64,000 nucleotides of DNA from Meinhardsimonia xiamenensis (GCF_900102905.1 NZ_FNFV01000002.1:248001-312000); one strand, 5' to 3'; shown: positions 21,281 through 29,964, counted from the first letter of the stretch. Notes: a model not told the origin generated them from the letters alone. Translations and numbers: made by a program.

Positions 21281-21604
21281 TCAGACCTTGCGCGCGGCCT
21301 TCTCGGCGATGCCGGAGGTGCCTTCGCGGCGGGCGAGCTCGGCGAGCACCTCATCAAACGTCACCTCGCGCGCGGCCAGCATGACGAGCAGGTGATAAAG
21401 AACATCCGCCGCCTCCGCCGCGAGCCGCGCGCGGTCGCCCTTGACCGCCTCGATGATCGCCTCCACCGCCTCCTCGCCGAACTTCCCGGCGCATTTCTCG
21501 GGCCCCTGGGCCAGAAGCCGGGCGGTCCAGGAGCTTTCGGGATCGGCCCCGCGGCGGGCGGCGATGGTATCAGCCAGGCGCTGCAATGTCTCGATCTGTG
21601 CCAT
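21281..21604 (-). CDS. hisE: Phosphoribosyl-ATP pyrophosphatase
   Basis: Second enzyme of histidine biosynthesis (107 aa), hydrolysing phosphoribosyl-ATP to phosphoribosyl-AMP. The MazG-like all-helical core is clear: LAQGPEKCAGKFGEEAVEAIIEAVKGDR contains the acidic metal site (E-E-x-x-E), and LAAEAADVLYHLLVMLAAR contributes the second (E-x-x-D). An in-frame GTG three codons upstream is an alternative start; the ATG at 21604 gives MAQIETLQRLADTI, the usual N-terminus. It is separated from hisF by a secreted-protein gene on the other strand, so it has its own promoter or reads through about 570 bases. Confidence 0.94.
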   Translation of the reverse strand: MAQIETLQRLADTIAARRGADPESSWTARLLAQGPEKCAGKFGEEAVEAIIEAVKGDRARLAAEAADVLYHLLVMLAAREVTFDEVLAELARREGTSGIAEKAARKV

Positions 21605-21695
21605 GCGCCCCACATCCCGCCGCGTCGCGGCGGTGTCAATCCCTTGCCTCGCTCCGAAGATGCGCGAAAATCGGCCTCAGCCAAGGGAGGCGAAG

Positions 21696-22169
21696 ATGTG
21701 GAAGGCCCTTGCAGCTCTGCTGGCTCTGCTGCCCGGTGCCGGGCTTGCGCTCGAGCCATTGCGCTATCTTGACGACCGCTCCACGCCGGAGGCGGTGATC
21801 CAATCGCTCTACAATGCCGTCTCGATGCACCACTACCCCCGCGCCTGGAGCTATTTCGACGACGATGTGCGCCCCGACTTCCACCGTTTTGTGGCCGGCT
21901 ATGCCGATACGCTGTGGGTCGATGTGCGCACCGGCGAGGTGGTCTCGGAAGGCGCGGCCGGCACCACCTACTGGCTGGTGCCCACGGTGATCGCCGCGGT
22001 TCGGCGGGACGGCTCGCGCGCGGTCTTTGCCGGCTGCTATGTGCTGCGCCAGACCAACCCGGACCTCATCAAGGAGCCGCCCTATGACCCGATCGCGATC
22101 TTCAAGGGGCGGCTGAGGCCCGTGGCCGTGCCCTTCGCTGAGGCGAAGGGTGACTGCTCGGGGTTCTGA
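21696..22169 (+). CDS. Secreted hypothetical protein between hisE and hisF
   Basis: 157-aa protein with a clear signal peptide (MWKALAALLALLPGAGLA). The mature part begins LEPLRYLDDRSTPEAVIQSLYNAVSMHHYPRAWSYF, which looks like an NTF2/SnoaL-like lumazine-type scaffold, although I cannot assign it firmly. Two Cys occur late (AGCYVLRQT and KGDCSGF) and could be oxidised in the periplasm. A GGGAGG site precedes the ATG at 21696; the frame is open upstream antisense to hisE and is not used there. It is convergent with hisF, 7 bases apart. Function unknown. Confidence 0.8.
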   Translation: MWKALAALLALLPGAGLALEPLRYLDDRSTPEAVIQSLYNAVSMHHYPRAWSYFDDDVRPDFHRFVAGYADTLWVDVRTGEVVSEGAAGTTYWLVPTVIAAVRRDGSRAVFAGCYVLRQTNPDLIKEPPYDPIAIFKGRLRPVAVPFAEAKGDCSGF

Positions 22170-22176
22170 GCGGCGT

Positions 22177-22938
22177 TCAGGTGAGCCGGACGGGGATGCC
22201 GGCCGCGGCCATATGCGCCTTGGCCTCGGCGATGGTGTAATGGCCGAAATGGAAGATCGACGCTGCGAGCACCGCGCTCGCGTGCCCCTCCACCACGCCT
22301 TCCACCAGATGATCGAGCGTGCCGACGCCCCCCGAGGCGATGACCGGTATCGGCACGGCATCAGCCACCGCCCGGGTGAGGGGGATGTTGAAGCCCGCGC
22401 GCGTGCCGTCGCGGTCCATGGAGGTCAGCAGGATTTCGCCCGCCCCCTTCTCGGCCACAAGCCGGGCGAATTCCACCGCGTCGATGCCGGTGGGCCGGCG
22501 CCCGCCATGGGTGAAGATCTCCCACCGCCCCGGCGCCACGGTCTTGGCATCGATCGCCACCACGATGCACTGCGAGCCGAAACGGTCGGCCGCACGGGCC
22601 ACCACCTCGGGGTCGGCCACGGCAGCGGAGTTGAATGACACCTTGTCGGCCCCGGCAAGCAGAAGGTTGCGCACATCCTCCACCGTGCGCACGCCGCCGC
22701 CGATGGTCAGCGGCATGAAGCACTGCTCGGCCGTGCGCGTGGCCAGATCATACATCGTGCGCCGGTTCTCATGCGTGGCATGGATGTCGAGAAAGCACAG
22801 CTCATCGGCCCCCGCCGCGTCATAGGCGCGGGCCGATTCCACCGGGTCGCCGGCATCAACGAGATCGACGAAATTGACGCCCTTGACGACCCGCCCATCG
22901 GCGACGTCAAGGCAAGGGATGATGCGCGTCTTGAGCAT
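22177..22938 (-). CDS. hisF: Imidazole glycerol phosphate synthase, cyclase subunit
   Basis: Cyclase half of IGP synthase (253 aa). It takes ammonia from HisH and converts PRFAR to imidazole glycerol phosphate and AICAR. The (beta/alpha)8 barrel has the catalytic Asp in [19 protein letters not shown] (D11) and the second in LTSMDRDGT (about D130). The phosphate-binding loops ending VIASGGVG are typical. The ATG at 22938 gives the classic [13 protein letters not shown]-terminus. The gene follows hisA on the same strand after 39 bases; with hisH and hisB it makes up the minus-strand histidine group. Confidence 0.97.
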   Translation of the reverse strand: MLKTRIIPCLDVADGRVVKGVNFVDLVDAGDPVESARAYDAAGADELCFLDIHATHENRRTMYDLATRTAEQCFMPLTIGGGVRTVEDVRNLLLAGADKVSFNSAAVADPEVVARAADRFGSQCIVVAIDAKTVAPGRWEIFTHGGRRPTGIDAVEFARLVAEKGAGEILLTSMDRDGTRAGFNIPLTRAVADAVPIPVIASGGVGTLDHLVEGVVEGHASAVLAASIFHFGHYTIAEAKAHMAAAGIPVRLT

Positions 22939-22977
22939 GGCCCGCGAGATAGCGCGATTGCACCGGCCTGAAAAGCG

Positions 22978-23697
22978 TTACTCTCCGAGTGCGGCCAACG
23001 CCTCTGCAAGGTCGATGGCCCCGTCGTAAAGCGCCCGCCCCACGATCGCGCCCGTGATCACGCCGGTGTCCCTCAGCGCGATGAGGTCGGCCAGCGAGGA
23101 GACCCCGCCCGAGGCGATCACCGGGATCGACACCGCCCGCGCCAGCGCCGCCGTGGCCGCCACATTCGGACCTGCCATGGCGCCGTCGCGCTCGATGTCG
23201 GTGTAGATGATGGCCGCCACCCCGGCATCCTCGAAGGAGCGGGCAAGATCGCTGGCCATCACCTCCGTCTCCTCGGCCCAGCCGCGCGTGGCCACACGCC
23301 CCTGGCGCGCGTCGATCCCCACTGCCACGCGGCCCGGAAAGGCGCGCGCCGCCTCGCGCACGAGCGCAGGATTCTCGACCGCCACCGTGCCGAGGATGAC
23401 CCGCGCAAGCCCTCGCTCGAGCCAGCCCTCGATGGTGGCCATGTCACGGATGCCCCCGCCGAGCTGCACCGGGATCGACACCGCCGCCAGAATCGCCTCC
23501 ACCGCCGCGGCATTGACGGGGTGGCCGGCGAAGGCGCCGTTGAGATCGACCACGTGCAGCCATTCGCAGCCGGCCTCGGAAAAGGCGCGGGCCTGCGCGG
23601 CGGGATCGTCGCCAAACACCGTCGCCGCCTCCATCTCGCCGCGCAGAAGCCGCACGCACTGGCCGTCCTTGAGATCAATCGCAGGGTAGAGGATCAT
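22978..23697 (-). CDS. hisA: ProFAR isomerase (HisA)
   Basis: Isomerises ProFAR to PRFAR in histidine biosynthesis (239 aa). The TIM barrel begins [21 protein letters not shown] with the catalytic Asp at position 8. The second catalytic Asp is in [15 protein letters not shown], and the phosphate loop [13 protein letters not shown] lies near the end. I chose the ATG at 23697 rather than an upstream in-frame start because it gives the conserved N-terminus and follows a plausible GGGAGTGCG region. It diverges from the DUF2147 gene. Confidence 0.97.
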   Translation of the reverse strand: MILYPAIDLKDGQCVRLLRGEMEAATVFGDDPAAQARAFSEAGCEWLHVVDLNGAFAGHPVNAAAVEAILAAVSIPVQLGGGIRDMATIEGWLERGLARVILGTVAVENPALVREAARAFPGRVAVGIDARQGRVATRGWAEETEVMASDLARSFEDAGVAAIIYTDIERDGAMAGPNVAATAALARAVSIPVIASGGVSSLADLIALRDTGVITGAIVGRALYDGAIDLAEALAALGE

Positions 23698-23836
23698 CGC
23701 GCACTCCCGACACTCGGATTTCGGCCGCTCTTTGGCACCCCGCGCGCCGCGATGCAATTCGCAGACGCCACGTCAGCCTTGAGCCGCGCCCGCCAAACCG
23801 GCAGCATCCACCTCAGGGAGACGGGAGGATACCAAC

Positions 23837-24229
23837 ATGAAGAGACTTGTGCTCGCCTTCGCCATGCTGCTCGGCCTTGCCCTGCCGGCCGCCGCTGCCG
23901 ATCCGGTGGAGGGGCTGTGGAAGACCGAGGCCGACGATGGCGCCTATGCCTACGTTCGCATGGCGCCCTGCGGGCAATACATCTGCGGCGTGATCGAACG
24001 CACCTTCAACGCCTCGGGCGAGTATGATTCGCCCAACAAGGGCAAGGTTCTGGTCATCAACATGGAACCCAAGGGCAACGGCAGCTACCGCGGCAAGGTC
24101 TGGCGCCCCTCCAACAACAAGATCTACATCGGCAAGATGGACCTGCAGGGCCCCGACAGGCTCAAGCTGCGCGGCTGCGTGGCCGGAGGTCTCCTGTGCT
24201 CCTCGCAGACCTGGACACGCGTGAAGTAG
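23837..24229 (+). CDS. Secreted DUF2147 family protein
   Basis: 130-aa protein with a signal peptide (about residues 1-21, ending PAAAA). The DUF2147 core follows: DPVEGLWKTEADDGAYAYVRMAPCGQYICGVIERTF, then GKVWRPSNNKIYIGKMDLQGPDRLKLRGCVAGGLLCSSQTWTRVK. Four Cys are spaced as in the family and probably form disulfides in the periplasm. The family is a small lipocalin-like beta-barrel of unknown role. A GGGAG site lies upstream. The gene is inserted, opposite strand, between hisA and hisH, and convergent with hisH. Confidence 0.88.
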   Translation: MKRLVLAFAMLLGLALPAAAADPVEGLWKTEADDGAYAYVRMAPCGQYICGVIERTFNASGEYDSPNKGKVLVINMEPKGNGSYRGKVWRPSNNKIYIGKMDLQGPDRLKLRGCVAGGLLCSSQTWTRVK

Positions 24230-24235
24230 CGCCGC

Positions 24236-24874
24236 TCAGGGACGCCAGCGCAGGAAATTGGCAATCAGCCGCAGCCCCGGCTTCTGGCTCTTCTCGGGGT
24301 GGAACTGCGTGCCGATGATGTTGTCGCGCCCGACGATGGCGGTGATCTCGCCGCCATAGTCGCAATGCGCAAGCCTGTGCGCCGCATTCTCCACCACGAA
24401 ATGGTAGGAATGCACGAAATAGGCGTGATCGCCCGTCTCTATGCCCTCAAGCACCGGGTGCGCCGTGTCGATGACCAGGTCGTTCCAGCCCATGTGCGGT
24501 ACCTTCAGCGCGGGATCGGCGGGCGCGATCTTCACCACCTCGCCCGGAATCCAGCCAAGCCCCGGCGTGGGGCGATACTCAAGCCCGCGCGTCGCCAGCA
24601 TCTGCATGCCCACGCAGATGCCCAGAAACGGCACGCCGCGCCCGATCACCGCCTCCTCCAGCGCCTCGGCCATGCCGTCGATGGCGAAAAGCGCCTCCCG
24701 GCAGGCCGGAAACGCCCCGTCGCCCGGCAGCACGATGCGGCTCGCGCGCGCCACATCCTCTGCCCGCGAAGTGACCTTCACAGCACCCGCCTCCACCTCG
24801 GCAGCCATGCGGCTCAAGGCCTTCTCGGCGGAGTGGAGATTGCCCGACTCGTAGTCGATCAGGACGGTGGTCAC
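24236..24874 (-). CDS. hisH: Imidazole glycerol phosphate synthase, glutamine amidotransferase subunit
   Basis: Class I glutamine amidotransferase (212 aa) that makes ammonia for HisF. The triad is visible: C87 in PFLGICVGMQML, and H192 and E194 in GTQFHPEKSQ. The N-terminus VLIDYESGNLHSAEKAL is typical of HisH. It begins 3 bases after the hisB stop and is translationally linked with it. The hisA-hisF pair follows beyond the opposing DUF2147 gene. Confidence 0.97.
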   Translation of the reverse strand: MTTVLIDYESGNLHSAEKALSRMAAEVEAGAVKVTSRAEDVARASRIVLPGDGAFPACREALFAIDGMAEALEEAVIGRGVPFLGICVGMQMLATRGLEYRPTPGLGWIPGEVVKIAPADPALKVPHMGWNDLVIDTAHPVLEGIETGDHAYFVHSYHFVVENAAHRLAHCDYGGEITAIVGRDNIIGTQFHPEKSQKPGLRLIANFLRWRP

Positions 24875-24877
24875 GGC

Positions 24878-25465
24878 CTAAAGCGTCCCCTTGGTCGAGG
24901 GAATCGCATCCCCCTTGCGCGGGTCATTCTCCACCGCGTCGCGCAGCGCCCGTGCCACCGCCTTGAAGGCCGCCTCGGCGATGTGGTGGCTGTTGATCCC
25001 GTGCAGGCAATCGACATGAAGCGTGATCCCGCCATGGGTCGAGAACGCCTGGAAGAACTCCCGCACGAGCTCGGTGTCGAAGCTGCCGATCTTCGCCGTC
25101 GGCATGGCGACGTTCCACACCAGAAACGGCCGGCCCGACAGATCGAGCGCGGCGCGCACCAGCGCGTCATCCATCGGCAGAAGGCAGGCGCCGTAGCGCC
25201 TGATCCCGCGCTTGTCGCCGAGCGCCTGCGCCAGCGCCTGGCCGAGCACGATGCCGGTGTCCTCCACCGTGTGGTGATCGTCGATATGCCTGTCGCCCTC
25301 GGCCCGCACCTTCATGTCGATGAGCGCATGGCGCGCGAGCTGGTCGAGCATGTGGTCGAAGAAGCCCACCCCGGTGGCGTTGTCATAGACGCCGCTGCCA
25401 TCAAGGTCGATTTCCACCGAAATCTCGGTTTCGGCAGTCTTGCGGGTCATGCTGGCGCGACGCAT
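24878..25465 (-). CDS. hisB: Imidazoleglycerol-phosphate dehydratase
   Basis: Dehydrates imidazole glycerol phosphate to imidazole acetol phosphate (195 aa, single-function form). The duplicated metal-binding His motifs are both present: [13 protein letters not shown] with [12 protein letters not shown] in the first half, and [15 protein letters not shown] with [12 protein letters not shown] in the second. The ATG at 25465 has GGAGG 5 bases upstream; a TTG just before it and an internal ATG at 25450 are less likely. A perfect 23-bp tandem duplication lies directly upstream of the start. Confidence 0.96.
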   Translation of the reverse strand: MRRASMTRKTAETEISVEIDLDGSGVYDNATGVGFFDHMLDQLARHALIDMKVRAEGDRHIDDHHTVEDTGIVLGQALAQALGDKRGIRRYGACLLPMDDALVRAALDLSGRPFLVWNVAMPTAKIGSFDTELVREFFQAFSTHGGITLHVDCLHGINSHHIAEAAFKAVARALRDAVENDPRKGDAIPSTKGTL

Positions 25466-25473
25466 CAAAGCCT

Positions 25474-25519
25474 CCGGTCTCTGGCCAGCCGCCTTACCGG
25501 TCTCTGGCCAGCCGCCTTA
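25474..25519. repeat. Perfect 23-bp tandem duplication upstream of hisB
   Basis: The 23-base unit starting CCGGTCTCTGGCC and ending GCCGCCTTA occurs twice, end to end, at 25474-25496 and 25497-25519, with no mismatch. Copy one ends 9 bases from the hisB start and overlaps its ribosome-site region. A recent slippage event, or an error from assembly, could produce this. Confidence 0.9.
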
Positions 25520-25566
25520 TAGGAAGAGGCGCGGCGCCTGCCAAGCCGGGCGTGCCCCTTCCCTTC

Positions 25567-25624
25567 TCACCCTGGGTGGAAATACCCCGGGGGGAGCGCG
25601 AAAGCGCGGGGGGCAGCGCCCCCC
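25567..25624. repeat. Dispersed intergenic repeat, copy C, between arsC-like gene and hisB
   Basis: The plus-strand box starts TCACCCTGGGTGGAAATACC at 25567. A small GCGC-GAAA-GCGC hairpin follows (25596-25607), then GGGGGG-CAGCG-CCCCCC (25608-25624), which lies five bases past the arsC-like stop on the minus strand. The layout (gene stop, GC hairpin, then the box in antisense) is the same as copy A after choX. Confidence 0.6.
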
Positions 25625-25628
25625 TCTG

Positions 25629-25979
25629 TCACAGAATGTCGAGCACCGCCTCGGGCGGCCGGCCGATCGCGGCACGCCCGCCCTTGATGACGATGGGCCG
25701 CTCGATGAGCTTCGGCGTTGCCGCCATCGCCGCAAACAGCGCCTCGTCATCGGCTTGGGCCAGACCCTGCGCGCGATACTCCGGCTCCTTCACGCGCATC
25801 ATCTGCCGCGGCCCGACGCCGAGCATGCGCGCCACCTCCCTGAGCTCCTCCACGCTTGGCGGATCGGTCAGATAAAGCCGGATTTTCGGTGCAATCCCGC
25901 GCTCCTCGAGCAGCTTCAGCGCCGCCCGCGACTTCGAGCAGCGTGGATTGTGCCAGATGATCACTTCGCCTTCGCCCAT
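25629..25979 (-). CDS. ArsC-family (glutaredoxin-type) arsenate reductase-like protein
   Basis: 116-aa thioredoxin-fold protein of the ArsC/YffB/Spx superfamily. The N-terminal active-site loop IIWHNPRCSKSRAALKLLEERG has C14, which is the catalytic Cys in ArsC. FTDPPSVEEL-like text (YLTDPPSVEELREVARMLG) and the ending LIERPIVIKGGRAAIGRPPEAVLDIL carry the Arg-rich arsenate pocket typical of glutaredoxin-coupled ArsC. No arsR, arsB or acr3 is nearby, so arsenic resistance is uncertain and a thiol-redox role is possible. The ATG at 25979 is 2 bases from the pyrD stop, suggesting co-transcription. Confidence 0.87.
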   Translation of the reverse strand: MGEGEVIIWHNPRCSKSRAALKLLEERGIAPKIRLYLTDPPSVEELREVARMLGVGPRQMMRVKEPEYRAQGLAQADDEALFAAMAATPKLIERPIVIKGGRAAIGRPPEAVLDIL

Positions 25980-25981
25980 CC

Positions 25982-27064
25982 TCAACCTCCCTGAGCCGGT
26001 TCCCGCAGCCAGCGCTCCCGTCCGGTGCCCACCGCCTCGGCAACGCTCGCAAATCCCTCGCGCTCCAGCAGCCGGTCGAGCCCGCGCGCGATGCGCGGGG
26101 CAAGCGAGAGCCCCTCATAGATGAGCGCGGTGTAAAGCTGCACCGCACTTGCGCCCGCGCGGATCTTCTCGAAGGCGTCCTCGGCGGAGAAGATGCCGCC
26201 CACCCCGATCAGCGGCAGTGCGCCCCCGGTCTCGAAGGAGAGCCGCGCCAGAACCCGAGTCGAGAGCGCAAAGAGCGGCCGCCCCGAGAGCCCGCCCGCC
26301 TCGCCCCGCGCAGCGCTTCTCAGCCCTTCGCGGCGCACGGTGGTGTTGGTCGCGATGATCCCATCGAGCCGCGCCTCCATCGCCACGGCGGCGATCTCGG
26401 CGATCTCGGCGTCGGAAAGATCGGGGGCGATCTTCAGAAACAGCGGCACCGGGCGGGGCAGCGCGGCATTCGCCTGCCGCACCCGCGCGATCACCGCCTC
26501 GAGCGCGGCCCGGCCTTGCAGATCGCGCAGGGCTTCGGTGTTGGGCGAGGAGACATTGACCGTGGCAAAGTCGATGTGCGGGCCGGCAATGCGCAGCACC
26601 TCGGCATAGTCGCCGGCGCGGTCGGGGCTGTCCTTGCCCGCGCCGAGGTTGAGCCCGCGCGGCACCGCGCAGCGGCTTGCGGCGAGCCTCGCGGCGATGG
26701 CCTCGGCACCCTCGTTGTTGAAGCCGAAGCGGTTGATGACGGCGCGATCGGTGGTCAGGCGGAAGAGTCGCGGGCGAGGGTTGCCGGGCTGCGGGCGCGG
26801 CGTGGCGGCGCCGAACTCGACAAAGCCGAAACCGGCGCGGCAGAGGGGCGCGACGGCCTCGGCATTCTTGTCAAAGCCCGCCGCGAGCCCCACGGGGTTG
26901 GGCAGCGTGAGCCCGGCGATGCGGGTTGCAAGCCGCGGGCTTGTCACCGGCCCGCCTTCGAGCGGCACCAGCCCCGCCTTGAGCGCCCTGAGCGCCAGGT
27001 GGTGCGCCCGCTCCGGCTCGAGCCGGTGAAGCGCGGCGAGCCCGAGCCGTTCGACCAGCCTCAT
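25982..27064 (-). CDS. pyrD: Dihydroorotate dehydrogenase (quinone), class 2
   Basis: Membrane-associated FMN enzyme (360 aa) of pyrimidine synthesis that oxidises dihydroorotate to orotate with quinone as acceptor. The N-terminal class 2 extension helix is present ([28 protein letters not shown]). [18 protein letters not shown] is the FMN/substrate region and NVSSPNT carries the catalytic Ser of class 2 enzymes. [11 protein letters not shown] and [21 protein letters not shown] bind the FMN phosphate. The ATG at 27064 overlaps the stop of the DUF952 gene (ATGA). The open frame continues upstream within that gene but is not used. Confidence 0.96.
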   Translation of the reverse strand: MRLVERLGLAALHRLEPERAHHLALRALKAGLVPLEGGPVTSPRLATRIAGLTLPNPVGLAAGFDKNAEAVAPLCRAGFGFVEFGAATPRPQPGNPRPRLFRLTTDRAVINRFGFNNEGAEAIAARLAASRCAVPRGLNLGAGKDSPDRAGDYAEVLRIAGPHIDFATVNVSSPNTEALRDLQGRAALEAVIARVRQANAALPRPVPLFLKIAPDLSDAEIAEIAAVAMEARLDGIIATNTTVRREGLRSAARGEAGGLSGRPLFALSTRVLARLSFETGGALPLIGVGGIFSAEDAFEKIRAGASAVQLYTALIYEGLSLAPRIARGLDRLLEREGFASVAEAVGTGRERWLREPAQGG

Positions 27065-27402
27065 GCGAGCGCCTCGGGAAACGTGTGCCGGCCGTCGGGC
27101 CCCAGCGGCAGCGGCGTGTGCCAGACCACCTCCGCACGCCTCAAGGCCCGGTAGAGATGCGGAAAGAGCTGCCCGCCGCGCGAGGGCTCCCAGCGCAGCG
27201 CAGGCCCGAGCGCCTCCGTCTCCACCGCCGCGAGCACGAGGCCCTTTTCGCCCGCGAAATGCTTCGCCGCGGTTTCGGCCAGCTGCTCGGCGGTGGAGAA
27301 ATGGATGAAGCCGTCGGCAAGATCGACCGGCGCGCCCGCGGTCTCGCCGGCTTCCTCCAGCCCCTGCCATTCGGCGGCGCGGAATATCTTGTAGATCAGC
27401 AT
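27061..27402 (-). CDS. DUF952 family protein
   Basis: 113-aa protein starting [20 protein letters not shown]. The family features are [61 protein letters not shown] and [18 protein letters not shown]952 proteins have unknown function but resemble the ADP-ribosylation-fold scaffold. The ATG at 27402 is preferred over a longer frame because it matches the family start. It is translationally coupled to pyrD by an ATGA overlap and probably leads the pyrD/arsC-like transcript. Confidence 0.88.
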   Translation of the reverse strand: MLIYKIFRAAEWQGLEEAGETAGAPVDLADGFIHFSTAEQLAETAAKHFAGEKGLVLAAVETEALGPALRWEPSRGGQLFPHLYRALRRAEVVWHTPLPLGPDGRHTFPEALA

Positions 27403-27564
27403 GGCCGCGTCCTTGCCGCGCGCGCGCCCGCCGGTCAAGCCGCGTGTCACCGCAGTGTTACGTCACGGCAGTCGCCGGGGCCTTGTCTTGCGCTTTGACT
27501 CACGCCCCCGGGCGGGCGCAGAGTGGCGCAATCGACAACAACAAAGTCATCAGGGAGACGCATA

Positions 27565-29082
27565 ATGACAAGGTTGATTCGCAACATCGCCGGCGGGCTC
27601 GTTGCGGGTGCCACTCTGGCACTCGGCGCGGCCGCGCAGGCGCAGGAGACGGTGAAGCTCACCATCCTCGGCATCGGCGACATCTACGAGTTCAGCGACA
27701 AGGACGGTGTCGGCGGCGTGGCCAGGCTCAACGCGGTGGCGCGCGCCGAGCGCGCCGCAAACCCCAACACGCTTTATGTCTTCGACGGCGACATGCTCTC
27801 GCCCTCGCTCCTGTCGGGCTTCGACAAGGGGCAGAACATGATCGACCTGACCAACATCGTGCCCTTCGACATCGCCGTTCCCGGCAACCACGAGTTCGAT
27901 TTCGGAATGGACAACTTCGTCGAGAAGATGAAGGCGTCGAAATACCCCTGGGCGGCGATCAACATCACCAAGGCCGACGGCTCGCCGCTCGAAGGGCTTG
28001 GCGGGGTGATGTGGAAGGAGATGGCGGGGCTCAGGATTGCGCTCATTCCGGTGGCGCAGGACACCTCGCCCGAGGTCTCCGACACCGGCGATCTCGTCTT
28101 CCTGCCCACGGTGGAGACGGCGATTGAAGCGGCGAAGGCGGCGCGCGGCGAGGGGGCCGATCTCGTCATCGGCGTCGTGCAGACGCCCATGCCCAACGAC
28201 CGCGCGCTGATCGCGAGCCATGCCTTCGACGTGATCATGTCGGGCGACGACCATTCCTACGCCACCGCCTATGACGGGGTGACAGCCTATGTCGAGACGG
28301 GGATGGACGGCCGCTTCATCGCGCCGCTCGATCTCTACGTCACCATCGGCGAGCGGCGCGGCGAGCGGCATGTGAGCTGGAAGCCGAACTTCCGCTTCAT
28401 CGATTCGGCCAATGTCGAGCCCGACCCCGAGACGCAGGCGCTGGTCGATGCCTTCAAGGCCAAGCTCGACGAGAGTCTCAATGTCGAGATCGGCGTGACC
28501 GAGGTGACGCTCGACAGCCGCCGCAACGTGGTGCGCGCCGAGGAGGCGGCGATCGGCAATCTCATAGCCGACGCCATGCGCGCGGCCACCGGCGCGGATG
28601 TGGCGATCACCAATGGCGGCGGCATCCGCGGCGATCGCACCTATGAGCCGGGCACGGTTCTCACCCGCCGCGACATCCTCACCGAGCTGCCCTTCGGCAA
28701 TGTCACGGTGATGACCGAGATCACCGGCGCCCAGATTCTCGACGCGCTCGAGAACGGCTTCTCGCGTGTGGAGGAGGGCGCGGGCCGCTTCCCGCAGGTC
28801 TCGGGGCTGACGGTGGTGTGGGATCCTTCGGCCGAGCCGGGCAGCCGCGTCGTGGAGGTCAAGGTGAACGGCGCGCCGCTCGATCTGAACAAGGTCTATC
28901 GGGTGGCCACCAACGACTACATGCTGGCCGGCGGTGACGGCTATGCCGCGCTCGGCGGTGGCCGTGTGGTCATCGACAAGGGCAACGGCAACCTCATGGC
29001 CAATGACGTGATCGACTACATCGCGAAGATGGGAAAGGTCACGCAGACGGTCGAGGGCCGCATCCGTCGCGTTGGGGAGTGA
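27565..29082 (+). CDS. Periplasmic 5'-nucleotidase/metallophosphatase with altered metal site
   Basis: 505-aa two-domain protein with a signal peptide (about residues 1-27, AQAQ). Residues ~30-260 form the calcineurin-like phosphoesterase domain and ~300-500 the 5'-nucleotidase C-terminal domain (NGGGIRGDRTYEPG, ATNDYMLAGGDGY). Compared with classical UshA-type enzymes several ligands differ. The DxH motif reads D39-I-Y41, the His of the later VxxSH-type strand is Q206 (GVVQTPMP), and GHxH reads G-D-D-H230. D76 and N108-H109 (GNHEFDFG) remain. I recall that proteobacterial relatives with LNDIYE/GDDH exist, so this is probably a subfamily with a changed metal centre rather than a dead gene. 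A GGGAG site precedes the ATG. Confidence 0.85.
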   Translation: MTRLIRNIAGGLVAGATLALGAAAQAQETVKLTILGIGDIYEFSDKDGVGGVARLNAVARAERAANPNTLYVFDGDMLSPSLLSGFDKGQNMIDLTNIVPFDIAVPGNHEFDFGMDNFVEKMKASKYPWAAINITKADGSPLEGLGGVMWKEMAGLRIALIPVAQDTSPEVSDTGDLVFLPTVETAIEAAKAARGEGADLVIGVVQTPMPNDRALIASHAFDVIMSGDDHSYATAYDGVTAYVETGMDGRFIAPLDLYVTIGERRGERHVSWKPNFRFIDSANVEPDPETQALVDAFKAKLDESLNVEIGVTEVTLDSRRNVVRAEEAAIGNLIADAMRAATGADVAITNGGGIRGDRTYEPGTVLTRRDILTELPFGNVTVMTEITGAQILDALENGFSRVEEGAGRFPQVSGLTVVWDPSAEPGSRVVEVKVNGAPLDLNKVYRVATNDYMLAGGDGYAALGGGRVVIDKGNGNLMANDVIDYIAKMGKVTQTVEGRIRRVGE

Positions 29083-29111
29083 TCCGCGCCGACCCTGTGG
29101 CAAGAAGGGCG

Positions 29112-29170
29112 GCGCCCGGCCCGGCGGGGTGGGCGTGAAGCGCCCGCCCCGTGGGGGGCGGGCCGGGCGC
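29112..29170. terminator. GC-rich inverted repeat between the nucleotidase gene and yedK
   Basis: GCGCCCGGCCCG (29112-29123) and CGGGCCGGGCGC (29159-29170) form a perfect 12-bp stem. Inside it and just after it are further hairpins (GGCCGGGC-GCT-GCCCGGCC from 29161). There is no T-run. It begins 29 bases after the nucleotidase stop, so it most likely marks the transcript end and separates it from yedK. Confidence 0.55.
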
Positions 29171-29261
29171 TGCCCGGCCTCGCGGCCGGGCGGCAGGCCT
29201 TCCGCTCTTCACTCCGCCGCATGCTTTTCCTTCCTCGCCGCGATGCGCTAGCCTCGCACCC

Positions 29262-29936
29262 ATGTGCGGGCGTTTCGCCATAACCCTGCCGCCGGAGGCG
29301 ATGGTCGAGCTCTTCGGGGCGGTGCCCGACAATGACCTCCCGCCCACGCCCAATTACAACGTCTGCCCGACCATGCGCATTCACGCCGTCACCCATGAGG
29401 ATGGCATCCGCCGCCTCCGTGGCTTGCGCTGGGGCTTCATCCCGCATTGGTACAAGACGCCCGATGACGGCCCGCTCCTCATCAACGCCCGCGCCGAATC
29501 GGTCGCCAAGAAGCCCGCCTTCGCCCGCGCCGCGCGCGAACGCCGCTGCCTGATCCCCGCTTCGGGCTTCTACGAGTGGCAGAAGGCTCCCGACGGCCGC
29601 CGCCTGCCGTGGTACATCACCGCCCGCGACGGCAGCCCGCTGGCCTTTGCCGGCATCTGGCAGCGCTGGGAGGCGGAGGGGCAGGAGCCGATGACCACGA
29701 CCGCCATCGTCACCACCAGTGCCAACCCCGACATCGCCCATATCCACAGCCGCGCGCCGGTCATCATCGCGCGCGAGGACTGGCCCTTGTGGCTTGGCGA
29801 GGCGGGGAAGGGCGCGGCGCTTCTGATGCGGCCTGCGCCTGCGGGCAGCCTCAGGGCGTGGCGGGTGAGCACCCGCGTCAACTCTTCCCGCGCCCAAGGG
29901 CCGGAGCTGATCGAACCCGTTTCCGAGGAGGCTTGA
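29262..29936 (+). CDS. yedK: SRAP/HMCES-family abasic-site DNA-crosslinking protein (YedK)
   Basis: 224-aa SOS-response-associated peptidase-fold protein. After removal of Met1, Cys2 forms a thiazolidine crosslink with abasic sites in single-stranded DNA and shields them. The residues known in E. coli YedK fall at the same numbers here: C2 (MCGRF), N75 (LINARAES), E105 (SGFYEW) and H160 (DIAHIHSRAP). This fixes the start at the ATG at 29262, because Cys must be residue 2. No LexA box is obvious upstream. The gene lies alone between two hairpin regions. Confidence 0.95.
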   Translation: MCGRFAITLPPEAMVELFGAVPDNDLPPTPNYNVCPTMRIHAVTHEDGIRRLRGLRWGFIPHWYKTPDDGPLLINARAESVAKKPAFARAARERRCLIPASGFYEWQKAPDGRRLPWYITARDGSPLAFAGIWQRWEAEGQEPMTTTAIVTTSANPDIAHIHSRAPVIIAREDWPLWLGEAGKGAALLMRPAPAGSLRAWRVSTRVNSSRAQGPELIEPVSEEA

Positions 29937-29964
29937 AAAAAGAGGCCGCGACGAAGCGCGGCCT
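29936..29964 (-). terminator. Rho-independent terminator (minus strand) beside yedK
   Basis: On the minus strand AGGCCGCG and CGCGGCCT form an 8-bp GC stem with a 6-base loop (29943-29964), followed by CTTTTTT. This is a textbook intrinsic terminator for leftward transcription. It lies about 160 bases beyond the stop of the enolase-superfamily gene at 30124, and it touches the yedK stop codon on the other strand. Confidence 0.85.

Noticed and set aside
25629-25979. Arsenic resistance operon
   Set aside because: Only a single ArsC-like gene is present; no arsR, arsB, acr3 or arsH accompanies it, so no operon was claimed.
27941-27960. Possible fifth copy of the AAATACCCC repeat
   Set aside because: The match lies inside the nucleotidase coding sequence, lacks the TCACCCTGG half, and is most simply codon sequence.
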